From assembly GCA_013398295.1 (NCBI GenBank), contig VZSF01008199.1, positions 1 through 64,000 of the forward strand: a DNA stretch of 64,000 nucleotides. The letters are read 5' to 3'. Position numbers and translations under genes: made by a program. Of this stretch, positions 10,031 to 22,193 are shown in pieces. The stretch comes from Chionis minor. Taxonomy: Eukaryota; Chordata; Aves; Charadriiformes; Chionididae. Under the pieces are notes generated by a model, which was not told the origin of the DNA, did no database searches, and saw nothing but the letters and a program-made list of their open reading frames with translations. Position 1 is the first letter of the stretch, and every line of letters begins with the position of its first letter.

Positions 10031-13000
10031 TGGGGAGGAAAAAATGATTAATTGATAATTCTGAATTAAATTGCAAGCACAGGATTAAATTTTCTTCATG
10101 AATGACACTGTGTGTTAGCAGCTGTGTCACAAACCAGCTCCTTTTTGCTTGTTCATTACAAACCCGATAATGGGACTAACGGAGCATGTGCAACAAGCAT
10201 TTGCTTTCTGCAGCTCCTGACATGGGTTCAGCTCTGCGTGCACATTTAACAATGGGAGTGTTCAGGCACAGGCTGCCTATTTGTCACCTGGCTACCCTTG
10301 CACACTGCTGTACCTCTTGATATAGATGAAACAGAGCTGCTGTTTGTTCCCTTTCAAAGAGGGAAATGTTCTTTTAAATCAGCAAATGATCCTTGGCACA
10401 GTTAAAGGAAAAAGTCTTTACGAAGAAAATCAGTCCTCTCCATGACCTGAAAAGAGCCACATTCCTCTCTACTACCTCTTCTTATTCCCTACAACTGCAC
10501 CTTTGGTGTGAAAAGGACCCAAGTGAAGAGTGCGCCCCTAGTGAACTTCCAGCACCCACAGCAGAACTACCCATCACCTTTCCTACGCTTATGCATTCAT
10601 TTTCTAGATAATTGAGAGTGTAAACTATGTCACAAGTACCCTCAGCCATGTGCTTAAATCTGTGCGCTTATGGTTTGCATATGTTTCACTGAGATTTTTG
10701 CATGCTGATGCAGCTTTTTAGGGGTTAAAATGATTCATTTCCCATCATTTGTTGATCATTTCCCATCGTATTTCTTGATGTAGTACAAGCCTGTTTGGTT
10801 CTGCTGAAATCAATGGAACTGCAGGACAATGGAACATCACGTATGCCTCTGGCTCCTTTTTTGACAAGAACAGCCTTCTTCTTTGAATTGTACAATTAGT
10901 AAAAGTTCAGACTACTGAACTTTTCAGAGCTCATAACAACGCTCAACTGATATCCATGGATATCATGGATATCCATGGAACAGGAATCAGAAGCAGTGTT
11001 TTGGTCTAGCGTTCTTATTGCTTCTGCATGTTGTGAGGCAAAGACATGGGAATAAATTACAAAGCCTCTATTTATTGCAGTAGTACTGGATTGACCCCAT
11101 ACTATTCTGTGGCACTTTCCAAGTGTGACTTGACCTCACGCTAAACAGAGCCACAATCCTCAGCACTCCACATGGGTCTGTGCAGGGTGGCAGTGCAGCG
11201 GTTTCCCCCATAGCCAGTGATCTGAAACCCTTCCCTGCACCTCATTCTGCAAAATCAAAGCCTTAATGTTTTTTGCCTACAAATTCCTGCTCACAAAGCT
11301 AGGGAAACTGTCCAAGACTTGTGTTTGCAAGAGCTTCTAAGGACCAAAAAGAGGTTGGAAGGAGGAGAAGCAAGATTCATACCAGCCTTTCAAAAATGCT
11401 CAAAATCTGAATGCACAAGAATGGTAAAGGAAAACCTGTTCACATTCTCTTGTTCCCAGCTGATAACGTGGCCTCATCTTGACAGTGGTCTGAAGATCAC
11501 ATCTTCACAAAACAAAAGTTTTAAAAGCTATGAATCATATTTTTCTGAGAGACACTGAAGAGAAATGGGTCAAACTTTTCCCTGGTGCAACTCTGTAGAT
11601 GTCAAGGAAATGAATGTAAGATAATTATCCTAGGGATGAATTGTTTTGAAATTCCAACAGAAATGCTGCCTTGAATGAGAAAAAAAGCTCAAAGATGCAC
11701 AAATATCTCAGAATTCATAGCAGATTGGCCAGAATCAGGCTCAGTTACAACCTTACAAAAGTAGTAATCAAATTCAGACCCACAGGCATAAAAAAGTAAA
11801 GCAGGCACCAGCGCTATGGTAGGATAAAGTGTGAAGAGTCTTGCTATTTCTCTAGAGTCCCGTTTTTAGCAACCTGTTTTTTTAAATACAATTAATATAC
11901 TGTCAAACATTCATTCACTTTACATATATTGTCCACAGAAGTGTCTACCAATCTGTCATTCTCAACAAGCATTGAGAAGCAGTAAGTGCCCTCCCTTGTT
12001 GTGTCCTAAAACTCTTCCAGGTCCAGACTATCACTTGCACAGAAGTTTACATCATGGGTGAGGAGCGGAACATTTCCAAAACAAACCAAACACCAAGAAA
12101 AACATACAGACTGCAGAGGTATTATCAGCTGTAACAATGCTAAGAGGATTCAGTGAGGAGAACAAGGTGACATTCTACCGCTGGATTATTATTGTCATTT
12201 TAGTACGGGCATAAAAATGACCATGGGTCAGATACACCACTGTCTGGAGCTGTGTGTAATTACACCAGCAATTATCTTCTTCCTACCGTAGTCCAAATCC
12301 AGACCCACCAACTGTTGCAGTCTTCCATATGGCATTAATTTATCACATCTTGCTAAAACATTTTATTCTTTTTGATAATGAATACCAACAATAAAGACAG
12401 AAGCTTCAAAGTGTACTGTCAGTCCATTTACGCTAATAGCTCACGTGGATGCTGTAGGCTTCCTGTCAACTTTCAAAGCTCTTAAATACAGAGAAAAGGC
12501 AAGGCCACTCCAAGAGTCAACCTCTATTCACAGGGAAGGAACTAGCAATACATTATAAGAAAGGTTTGTCTCTGCGAAAAAAAAATCATGTTTACTTGGA
12601 AGTGAAAAGTTGACTATGTACCACTTAGATACTCTGCACGTGACAATCATTGAGCCTTCATCTGAGTGCATATTTATACAGCATGTTGCATTGTTAGTGA
12701 ATGAAGAACCGCACAAGTGTCGAGTGACTCACTTTCCTAAATATGAAGCTGAAAACTCTTTGATCAGACATTTCCTGCTTCACCATTCTGTTCTGAGAAC
12801 AAGGTAAGAACTGCTTGTAGCAGCATGAGCAAGCAAGGCTTTCACTGAGTTTTGATGAATTAGCCTGTTTTGCTGAACAGCTTTGTTCTTGGCTACAGCG
12901 TAAGATATGAATGGCAGTGACAGCTTAGTATACACTTTCCCAGATCCTGAACATCAGTGTATTTTGAGGGGCCAGGAAAAATGATCTGTGGGAAACACAA

Positions 13001-13559
13001 GGAGAAAAAATATCTTGTTCCAGGGCTGGATTTTTTTTCTTTCTTTAAACATAAAAAAAGGGTGGATGCAGATCTTTAGTTATACTTTGCACCAGCAAGC
13101 ATAAAGCAGTCTAGGCAACTACTCTAAGATGGTTATTTGACATTTCCTGTGATGTAAGAAACTGTTGGGGAAGTATAACCTGAGCCAGCTGTGCGTCATC
13201 TGCTCCCTGCCAGCCAGAGATGGGGAACCCGCTGGTAAAGCGGGGGCACGTGGTGTTCCAGCCAGCCCCGACGTGCCAGGAGAGTCTCTGTAGGGCTCAT
13301 TAGCTGGCAACGTTTCCAGCAGCTCCTTCAATGGCTTCTCCCCCTGGTGATGTTGGAAGCCTTGAAGCACACACAAGCTAAACTCCCTCCCTGTCTCTGA
13401 GTTGCCCTGAGATTTTGACTCACCACACTGTTCTGTAAAACAGCAGTGGCCTCTTTCTCCTTTCCCCTCTTTTCAGTGAGGGAGTTACACGGAGGGTGCG
13501 AGGGGAATGCTGTGCCCTGGCAACTGTGAAGGGCCATTTCCAGGTTTGGTGTTTCAACA
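10031..13559. other. Non-coding DNA, one short palindromic cluster
   Basis: No exon was recognised. The block includes the palindromic cluster at 10949-10979. A sequence at 12800-12812 (AACAAGGTAAGAA) would be a good splice donor, but no matching upstream exon with an acceptor could be supported. A GC-richer patch at about 13180-13530 holds no recognisable gene. Confidence 0.4.
10949..10979. repeat. Short overlapping palindromes of GATATCCATGG words
   Basis: GATATCCATGGATATC at 10949-10964 is a perfect 16-bp palindrome. It is followed at once by ATGGATATCCAT at 10965-10976, a perfect 12-bp palindrome. The whole stretch can also be read as three imperfect tandem copies of an ATCCATGGAT-like unit. 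It can form hairpins; no known function was recognised. Confidence 0.85.
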
Positions 13560-13930
13560 TAAATTTGTCATCAGACGCCACCACTTCAATACGGCTTACC
13601 TGCTTCTAACTTTAATTAACTTCTGCTACTAACATACACTGCTCTGAGTTTGAGGGCATGATAGGCAAACATTACAATTGTTAAGCAGGTGAAAAATATC
13701 AACAATAAGCGGGGGATTTATTGTAATCAGTCAATATGCTAAGCCTTGCAACTGCTCAGTACTTTATGCTCCATAATTACATGGTTGCCACAGTGTAGCC
13801 ATTCAACAGTGTTATAATTAGTGAGTAATTAACTGAAGCATTTGATGACATGCTGCAGAGCACAAAGCATGTATGCTGTTGATAGCAAAAGGATATGTAA
13901 ACTGTCTTTGCAACAATTTTCTGAAACCAT
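13560..13930. promoter_or_regulatory. Candidate conserved non-coding element
   Basis: This stretch lacks repeats and homopolymers and is dense in homeodomain-type cores (TTTAATTAACTT near 13611, CATAATTACATGG near 13772, GAGTAATTAACTG near 13823). It also contains AACAATAAG near 13701 and TTTATTGTAATCAG near 13718. That texture is typical of deeply conserved vertebrate enhancers in gene deserts. Conservation cannot be measured from one sequence, so this is a pattern-based guess. Confidence 0.22.
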
Positions 13931-16900
13931 CACAAAACACCATTGTTTCTCACTTACAGTGAGTTTCACAACTTTTCAGGTGCTGTACAAGATTTGAAGC
14001 ATTTATAGATGAATTAGGTGCTACCTCAGTGTTAAGGTACTGGGATTTTACAGAAATCAAGCATGTTTAATTGCCTTTGGAGATCTCAGCCTTACACATA
14101 CTGGGCTGTCTCAATACATCCATACAGTCAGAGCTATACATCTCCCTCTATTGGTATATTTAAGAAAAAAAAAAAAAAAAAGTGTTGCTTATTCCTGTAG
14201 GGCTAAAGATTAAAGTTATGCTAATACAGCTGAACCTACAGTAAGTAGTATATTAAAATAGCTATTCTGTTAGAAAACACAGCTGTAATAAAAGACAATT
14301 GGAACAATTTTAAATTGTCCAGGTCAGCTTTGAGTATTTTTTTTTTTTTTTTTCATGTTTAAATTAGTGATATCTGTCAACATATCTAATTAAAGGTACA
14401 GGGGCAGGAGTTCAGCACAGCACTGAGCAGAAAGACGTGTGTAAAGGCATGGTGAGATCTGCCTGGTACCTGGCAAGGAAATGAAGGATGTACGGATGTA
14501 CGGGGACAGCAGACAAGGTCTGCAATTTTTACACCAGATAAGGAAAAAATCTGCATGAGAAAAGCTGAATGCCACCCTGAAAGCTGCTTTGTGTTCCTTG
14601 CGCCAAGTCTTGGCCTCTGCACAGGACCAGTGACGTGTTTCACTTTGATATTTTCAATCCATTGTTTTTCTAAAAATGTTTTGGGGTTTGGTTTTTTTTT
14701 ATTTCACAGCTTTTTAGGTTATCCAAGTATTCCAGGCTATTCAAAGGCCCTTTCTTATCCTTTTGTTAGAACAGCAGCACTGCTAGCTGTGCATGTCCAT
14801 ACATAATCTCCAGTAACCTTTGCCAGTACAGAGCTGGAACACCTCCCAATTGTGTTGTCTTTTAAGTGAATTATTTTACATTTTCTGGTTGTGATGTCTG
14901 AAACGTTTGGTCATAAATATATTGGAAATATGGATTTCTTTATGGAGTGACTGTGTCAGCTTGAATTTGATAGAACAAGCTAAAGTAAGCTATTTGCTCT
15001 CCTGAAAAAAAAAAAAAAATCCTTAGTAAGCAATGAAACATTGCACAGCATCTACACATCTAAACACAACAGCCTGTAATTTCTCAGTGAGTGCCAGACG
15101 CTGAACAGCATAGGCAGTACTAAAATCTACCTGTGCTTTTGTAATGAAGCCCTCATTACTAAGCCTCAAGTTTTTGATTAGCCAAAAGTAAACTTCTAAA
15201 ATTTACAGTTGTGTGAAGGGAATGTGATCTGGTGTAATAGTGTCTAATCAGCTATTTCACAGGTTGATTTAGAAAGCCATGATAGAATTTTTTTAAAGTG
15301 AACTCAGTTCAGTGGCCTCCTGGCTTCAGGAGACCGGAGCTTCCCGCTTTCACATTTTTAGAACATGGTTTTCAAAATAAATGATGACACATTAGGTGTT
15401 GTTATTTTGAAATACTTACTTTTTGGCCCATATAGAACCAACCATTACATTTGCTATAACTGTGAGTATGTTTTGAGTAGAACAACATCATTATATATCC
15501 TGATTCATATTTTGGGAATAGGCTGGACACGCTGCAGCAGGCTGAGGGGGTTTAGTTACCCTTCCCGCCTCAGATCGAGCACTTCGCGTACTTCTCTGCT
15601 ATGTGAGACTGTCAAATTTCCACGACTGGACATGCTGCTCATTTGAACCACAACTATGCCTGCCTCTGTCGTGGGCATACAACTTTGACTTGTAGAAAAA
15701 ATTGAGTACTGTTTTAACAGAGGTGGGAATACATGAGAGGAAAAAAAAAACCCATTTCTTACATTTAGAAAGCAAGTGACCCTGGTACATGTGAGGCATA
15801 TCAGTGGGAAAATGTGATAAGTAGATGTCACTGTTTATCTGCAAAGCAGATTCATCAGTAAACCAGGCTGCCCTCATGCTCCCTAGTAATATGCCTTAGC
15901 TTCACCTTCATGATAACCTAGCAGAGAGAGAGAGATTTAAGCTTCATGCTCACTCACTCTTTTTCAACTTCTGCTTCTTTGCTGTGATTGCCAAGAGGAG
16001 AACCTGTCTGGTAGCACTTAGCAGGATTTCTTGTCAACTTTTACTATCCGTTAGATAACAGATTGAGACTGAAACCTGCTGGGGAGCTGTCGCACAGCAA
16101 TGACTTGTCAGTTCCGAAGGACGTGAATCACGTTTTCACCAATGACCCAGGACCAAACTCCCTTCAGCCATGAGGTTCCCTATCTGCCATTTACAGAGGT
16201 AAGATGAATGATGTTTTGCGGTTGATTTTAGTGGTGACCTAACAAGTTCCAGCAACCTCAATGAGGGTAAGGCCAAAAGCAAGTGCTTTTGAGGACCCTA
16301 CTTGAAATGCACACACAAATTGAAACACAGCCTCCTCACAGAATACAAGGTTTATCACAGCTTCTCCACAAAGCTACTGTCGTGCGCTTCCAGGCTCTTT
16401 AGCTAGCTATGCGGATGACTCTAATTGCTTATACGTATTCCCAGATTAAGGGGAAAAAAGCTGCTTATACTATCCTATTAGCAAGGTAATCAAAAAAGAG
16501 CGCAGACTGTAAGTACACTGGTGCTCAGCAAGGACGAGCAGTTTGCCATACCTAATGCTTCATTTTTGGAGGCAGGGTATATAAATACTGTAGTATATCA
16601 ATAGCAGGTAAATCAATTGATACAGAAATTAGATGTCATGTACAGCAACTTGGCCTTTATTGCTTTTCCAATATATCTCATCTTACTCTCTCTTCATTAC
16701 CATTAAATAATACTTGGGAAGTAGAGCTATTTTACATTTTCTCTATTTAAAAGCTGGGCTTTTATTGTACAGATTTTTTTGTTGTTCTTGACAAGAGAGT
16801 CAAGAACATCTATCTGTGTTTATTACTTTGGGTAGTAAAGCATTTAGGGAAACAAGTGCGGGAGACACTACTTTAATCAAAACCGATAGCACTGAAATCC

Positions 16901-18982
16901 TGAGACAATGCCAGTAGGATGCTGCTGGAGTTCCTCCAAGGCTTCTGACAGCTCTGTCCACATTCAGACCAAGAGGCAATGGCTACAGATAACGATGAGG
17001 CATTTCTGAAAGGCTTCTGGCGTGGAGCTATGAGGCAATGCTTACATGCCTTGTTTTACTGAGGTAACTCATCCCCCCATTTCAAATGGAGCACATTTGT
17101 GTGTGTTGTGGGACGACAAAGGGTGTCTTTTCCTTCCTTTCAGATCAACAGGAAACAATGTCCTTTTCTGCTAAAATGAGGATAATTGTGGCAGTGAGCT
17201 TAGCCACTGGGCCTTGTTTTTCTGTCCTGTAGGTGGACAAGTGTCCTATAGATGGAGGTTTTCTGCCCTAAGCACACCATAGTGTTGCACACATACAGTT
17301 GGTGCCGACTTCTCTGGCCTAGACAGCCCAAGTACATCAGATATGCGCTATATTGGCTGCTTTTCCCTCAAAAGCTCAGTTGAACAATTATATTGTCCTC
17401 ACATCCTTAAGTCAGGCAGACCCCTCCTCACTGTGATGGTACTCATGTGTTTATTGAAAACACATGATTTCTGCACTGTGTCCCAAAACCAGGCAGTACT
17501 AAAGCACTGAGAGATTAGGACAGTCTTGAAAAGAGGCTCTTCACTTCAAAGCAGTGTTACTGAAAGAAAAAGTGCGCTTTCCCTGGGGAAATGTGGGCCT
17601 TGTGCTGTGCTGTAGTGAGGATGGAAAGGGGAAAAGGCTTGCCAGACACCTGGCACTAAAGTCGTATGTCATGTCCTGTTCTCAACTGATGTGACTCCAG
17701 GAGAAGGTGGCTGAGTTATAGTATTGCTCCTGAGGCACCCAGCCATCTCAGAGGAGCAGGTATGGCATCCAGCTCATCAGCTCCTACGCCAAGTTTTTTT
17801 GGCAACTAAAGATTTTTTGTACTGCAAAACAGTAAAGAGCAGCAGGAGAAACCAAATACTGGATGCGCTGTCTCCACACATTTCTGTTCCCACACACATC
17901 CAATTAAGTGAGGTCAAAATAGTCCAACAACACCAGGACACCTACAGTTGCCTCTGTGGACCACTTACACTTTTCCTTGCCAAAAGAGAAAGTAGAAGAA
18001 ATTGATGCTAAGTAACTCTTCTTAACACAAACCACTAATTTCTTGCACAGAGTTCCCCTAGCTGCGTAAAACTGGCTGATACCAAAATCCTTCCCAGTTT
18101 GGAAGGACTTGAATAAGAATAACCAGCAGGCATCAGCTGAAACTCATTACACTCTCAAGATGTTTTCTATGGTTTGTTTCAGAGGAATATGCTTCTTTAT
18201 GCTAATTTAAAGTACTGCGGCAATTATTAAAACTGTGACAAAGCTCACGGCATACCCGTGGAGGGACCTGACACTAGTCCAGCTATCAGGTCTCCTAGAA
18301 CAGTGCAACTCTGTAAATCTTTGTAATCCCATTATGGAAATGACAAGGGGGAAAAAATCATCCCTCCACTGAAGTCAATGACAATTTGTAGCGACAGCTT
18401 TTCAGCAGAGCCATCTTGTCTAGGCCTGGCAAGCAGAGAAGAGTTGTAGGACAAGGGCATGTCCTCCAAGAAAGGAGACTACACAGGCAACCGGAATGTA
18501 CTGCACTCATTTTGCTACTTAAAGGGAAATCTGAGCTGTAACCACAGGATGTTCAAGGACTGAAAATACATCGAGAGTCACAACTGGAAGTTTCTATGTA
18601 TAAGGCAACCTGTATGCAAATCATGCTATTTGTGTAAGATCTAATCATTTCACCTTTTCATTTGGATTTATCTTGTGGTTGCTAACTCACCTACAAGGCC
18701 ATATGAAGAACAGAGCAACATGCTGTACAGCGTGGACCAGAATGACATGGATAAAATTGCATTTAAATGTATTAAATCTCATTTGAAACCACTTGAATAC
18801 TTAACACATGCTTGAACCCATCTGTAAAACAATATTAATTTCTCCCTATTTTTCAGTGAAAAGTTTATGATTACACTGAGTGATTAAAGATAGAGGAAGC
18901 CATGGATTCTCTTTCAGACCTCTAGACCTGAAACCCCTATGGATTAATTTTTATTTTTTTTTTCAGCTCTCTCCTTCAAAAG
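13931..18982. other. Unique non-coding DNA with homopolymer runs
   Basis: Poly-A at about 14164-14182 and poly-T at about 14338-14353 flank a short AT-rich interval. A short AG run lies near 15924. GGGTATATAAATA near 16575 is a strong TATA-like match, but nothing downstream looks like a gene. No exon or mobile element was recognised. Confidence 0.4.
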
Positions 18983-19583
18983 TGTGCTGTTTTTGACCGG
19001 GACAAAGTTAATGTTCTTCATAGTAGCTAGTATGGGGCTGTTTTGGGTTTGTGCTGAAAACAGCATTGATAACACAGGGAAGTTTTAGTTATTGCTGAGC
19101 AGTGCCTGCACAGAGTTAAGGCCTTTGCTGCTGCTCACACTACCCCACCAGCAAGCAGGCTGGAAGTGCACAAAAAGTTGGGAGGAGACACAGCTGGGAC
19201 AGCTGACCCCAACTGACTAAAGGGATATCGCATGCCATGTGATGTCATGCTCAGTAGATAAAGCTGGGGGAAGAAGTAGGAAGGGTGGACATTTGGCATT
19301 ATGGCATTTGTCTTCTCAAGTAACCAGTACACGCGAGGAGCCCTGCTTTCCTGGAGATGGCTGAACACCTGCTTACTGATGGGAAGTAGTGAATGAATTC
19401 CTTGTTTTGTTTTGCTTGCCTGTGCGGCTTTTGCTTTACTTATTAGACTGTCTTTATCTCAACCCATGAGTTTTCTCACTTTTACTCTTCTAATTCTCCC
19501 ACCCATCCCACCAGGGGTGGAGGGGAGGAAGTGAGAGAGCAGCTGTGTGGTGCTTGGTTGCCAGCTGGGGTTAAACCACAACA
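18983..19583 (+). mobile_element. Solo LTR of an avian endogenous retrovirus (ERVL-like)
   Basis: The element begins TGTGCTG and ends CCACAACA, giving the TG...CA ends of retroviral LTRs. It is flanked by an exact 5-bp target duplication, AAAAG, at 18978-18982 and 19584-19588. A 5-bp duplication fits class III (ERVL-type) integration. Internal features on the plus strand are a TGATGTCATG site at 19240-19249 (a CRE-like site whose CpG has probably decayed to TG) and a TATA-like AGATAAAGC at about 19256. A degenerate poly(A) region with TTATTAGACTG lies near 19440. No gag, pol or env sequence adjoins it, so it is a solo LTR left by recombination between the two LTRs of a provirus. I recognise close relatives in many neoavian genomes but cannot name the exact database family. 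Confidence 0.88.
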
Positions 19584-22132
19584 AAAAGAAATATAGCATC
19601 TGGTACAGAGAAGAACCCAAATATCTGCTGAAAATACCGAGCCATTTGTCCTGAATCTTTTGACTAACTTGCACGCATCGAAGTTAATCAGATGGATCTC
19701 TCACTCAAAACAACCAAAGAGGGCACTTTTCGAACTGTATGAACAGCTCAAATGAGTTTCAAAGTTGTGAGGGAGAGGTGCGTGTAAAATGCCGTTAGAA
19801 AAATAATGGGATTTGTGTGCCTACTGTACCTCAAAAGAAGAAAGCTCCTGTACTTCATTTCTTTGCCACTCATTTTATCTTAAGCAATCTCTGAACTCTT
19901 CCTGATGCTCTGATAGGTGGGAGCTGATCTCATTTAGTTATATGAGCTGTTAGAGTACTGACAGTGCTGGCAGCTCTGACTCTGTGCACTCCCTCTGCAT
20001 ACTTGAAAATTCTCTCCAGGATAGCTGTAAAAATAATTTATTTCAAGTTTAAGCTCATTATTTCCTTTCTCTTAGAAAGTGATGCAGCCTAGTGACACTC
20101 ATTTCTCCTCACCTCCCCCCATCCTCAAAAGACCATGTCTCATTTGTTTTTATCTAATCTGGAAGAAAATCAACAAGTTCACATAAGCAAAGTGCACCCT
20201 CAGGTTTCAGTGCCAGCTATATAAATGTACCATGCTTAATATCTTAGCTGTGTACCGTACACGCCCTACATGATGACACATTCAAGAGTAGGCAACTTTG
20301 TAAGTCATCAAAAAGTGACATAGATTGTAATTAGGATTAGTATATTACTCCATGACCTGGCCCAGTCTCCTGATCCAACGAACACATTGACGTTATCTTT
20401 CCTCAAACTGCTGTCTCATCATAGCAGTTCTTGTAAGAACGCTGTCTTGAAATCAGCAAGCAATTTAATTTCTGTTATCTCAGCATCAATCGCAGAAATA
20501 CTGTTTTTGAGATGAGACCAGTGAGAAGTAAATCTAAGACTGCTCTGCTAAATCCAAGGGTGACGGTACACAGTGGTGGCCACATTACCTTGAGATGGCA
20601 TTTGGTTACAGGAGACTTCTGGCAGGCAGATCTGGCATGGACACTACTTAACACATTTAAGAGAAACTGTGCTTTTTTATTGCTCTTAGCAATAACCTGT
20701 TGGTCAGTATCAATACATGCTTCTATATGCAGTATGCATAAAAGACACATGGCAACCATCATAAACTTACTCAGAGCAATCTAGTTTGTAACAAATGAAA
20801 TTTCACCACCCCTCATTTCTCATAGGTATTCCACTTCCTTAGCTTCCACATTTGAAAGACATTAGGATCAACAACATCTATCACCTGTGGCAAGACACGT
20901 CCATACAAATGACGCCTTAGTGGTGACACAGCTAGGTGCGGAATCTATTAGCACTTGCAATACAGAAATGAAACCATCAAGGGGGATTACCACCAAGCTG
21001 GGAATGGCTCTGTGCTTCCCATCACAATATCAAGGTAATTTGTAATAGAGGAAAACTGCATTACTGGGTTCTACTAACAAATGGCTCTATACACACATGC
21101 CTGTGCTGCTAGGATATGCCATGTTAAGGAACATACAGAAACATAGTATTCTACTTCTCCACTGCCTGTCACATATATTACATGTCACCTAACACACGCT
21201 TCACATGGGTATCTAATGGAAAACCTAGTCTGAAGCTTACGATTTGTTTGTTCACAAGCTACAGTTAGTAACTGCACGAAGTATATTCTGCTAAAAAGAC
21301 TGTTTGGGGAGAAAAAGACCAAACTATTTACATTTTGCTTTCTGTTGCATTCTGGGTCAAGAGGAACTGTCTGGAGGAAGAGATGACAGCAAACCTTACT
21401 GAAAAGCAATTAAGAGTACATGCCTTTGGAGATCCTTCTGGAGGCTAGGCTGCGAAAGGGAAAGAACCAATACGCAAGAAGCCTCGAACATGAGTACAGA
21501 CTAAGACTACTCCTGAGAAACACAGGAGGGACTGCTGGACACAGCCCCAGAAGTTCCTGGAGAAGTCATTAACAGACCAAAACTTCCCAAGGGATCAAAA
21601 GGTCTGCAAAGGTCTCTCCAAAGAGAAGGCAGAATTTTTGCAAAACAGAAACAAAATGAAAGTCAATAGACCAAAAAACAAAGATGGAGGAAAGAGCTCA
21701 CTCTTTTGTTCTCAGCAAGGGCAGAGCAGGCTAAGGGTAAGTTGCCTGCAAACCTTTTACTGACTCTGTCTTACCTCGCACATGTGAGTTTTCTCTGTTT
21801 AAAGAATTCCCGTTGCCATGTATTGCTTTGGTTTTCTAATAAAATGCAGTTTTAAAGACTGAGAATCCTTTTGGACATTCTCACTTCCAAGGAACAGCTG
21901 GGTAGGACCACCTCCGTGCTCTGGCCATGCTGGGTCTTGTCAGAACTGGCATGGTTTATTCTGAACTCTGAGCAAGCTGAGATGAACTGAAGGAGACTCC
22001 GACCAAGATCACGTGGCTGTGCCTGTGTTTTGGCTCACTCCAAATCACTCTCATTTTGAACACCGCAGCTCTCATGCTCTGGTACTAATGGAAATTTCCT
22101 TGAACAACACTATGTTGCTTCAACCCTTTTGA
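19584..22132. other. Non-coding DNA with a poly(A)-signal-bearing stretch
   Basis: No gene was recognised. At 21420-21990 a less AT-rich, purine-rich stretch contains AATAAAATGCAG near 21838, a clean polyadenylation signal. It could be an unrecognised LTR or a non-coding 3' end, but no ends, target duplication or coding frame support either. Confidence 0.35.
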
Positions 22133-22193
22133 GGTCTAATCCAGTGCCCACTGAGATGAGATAATGCCCACTGATTTCAATGGGCTGTGAGTT
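22133..22193. repeat. Relic of an old palindromic repeat
   Basis: The sequence contains TAATCCAGTGCCCACTGAGA followed by GCCCACTGATTTCAATGGGC. The second word has the CATTGA-TCAATGG type centre and flanks of an old amniote palindromic repeat whose arms read like GATCCAAAGCCCACTG. The arms are too decayed to define ends. Confidence 0.35.

Noticed and set aside
12610..12810. Possible exon ending in a good splice donor (AAGGTAAGAA)
   Set aside because: No convincing acceptor upstream and no recognisable protein; single donor-like sites are common by chance.
16570..16585. TATA-like GGGTATATAAATA
   Set aside because: No partner motif, GC rise, LTR ends or downstream gene.
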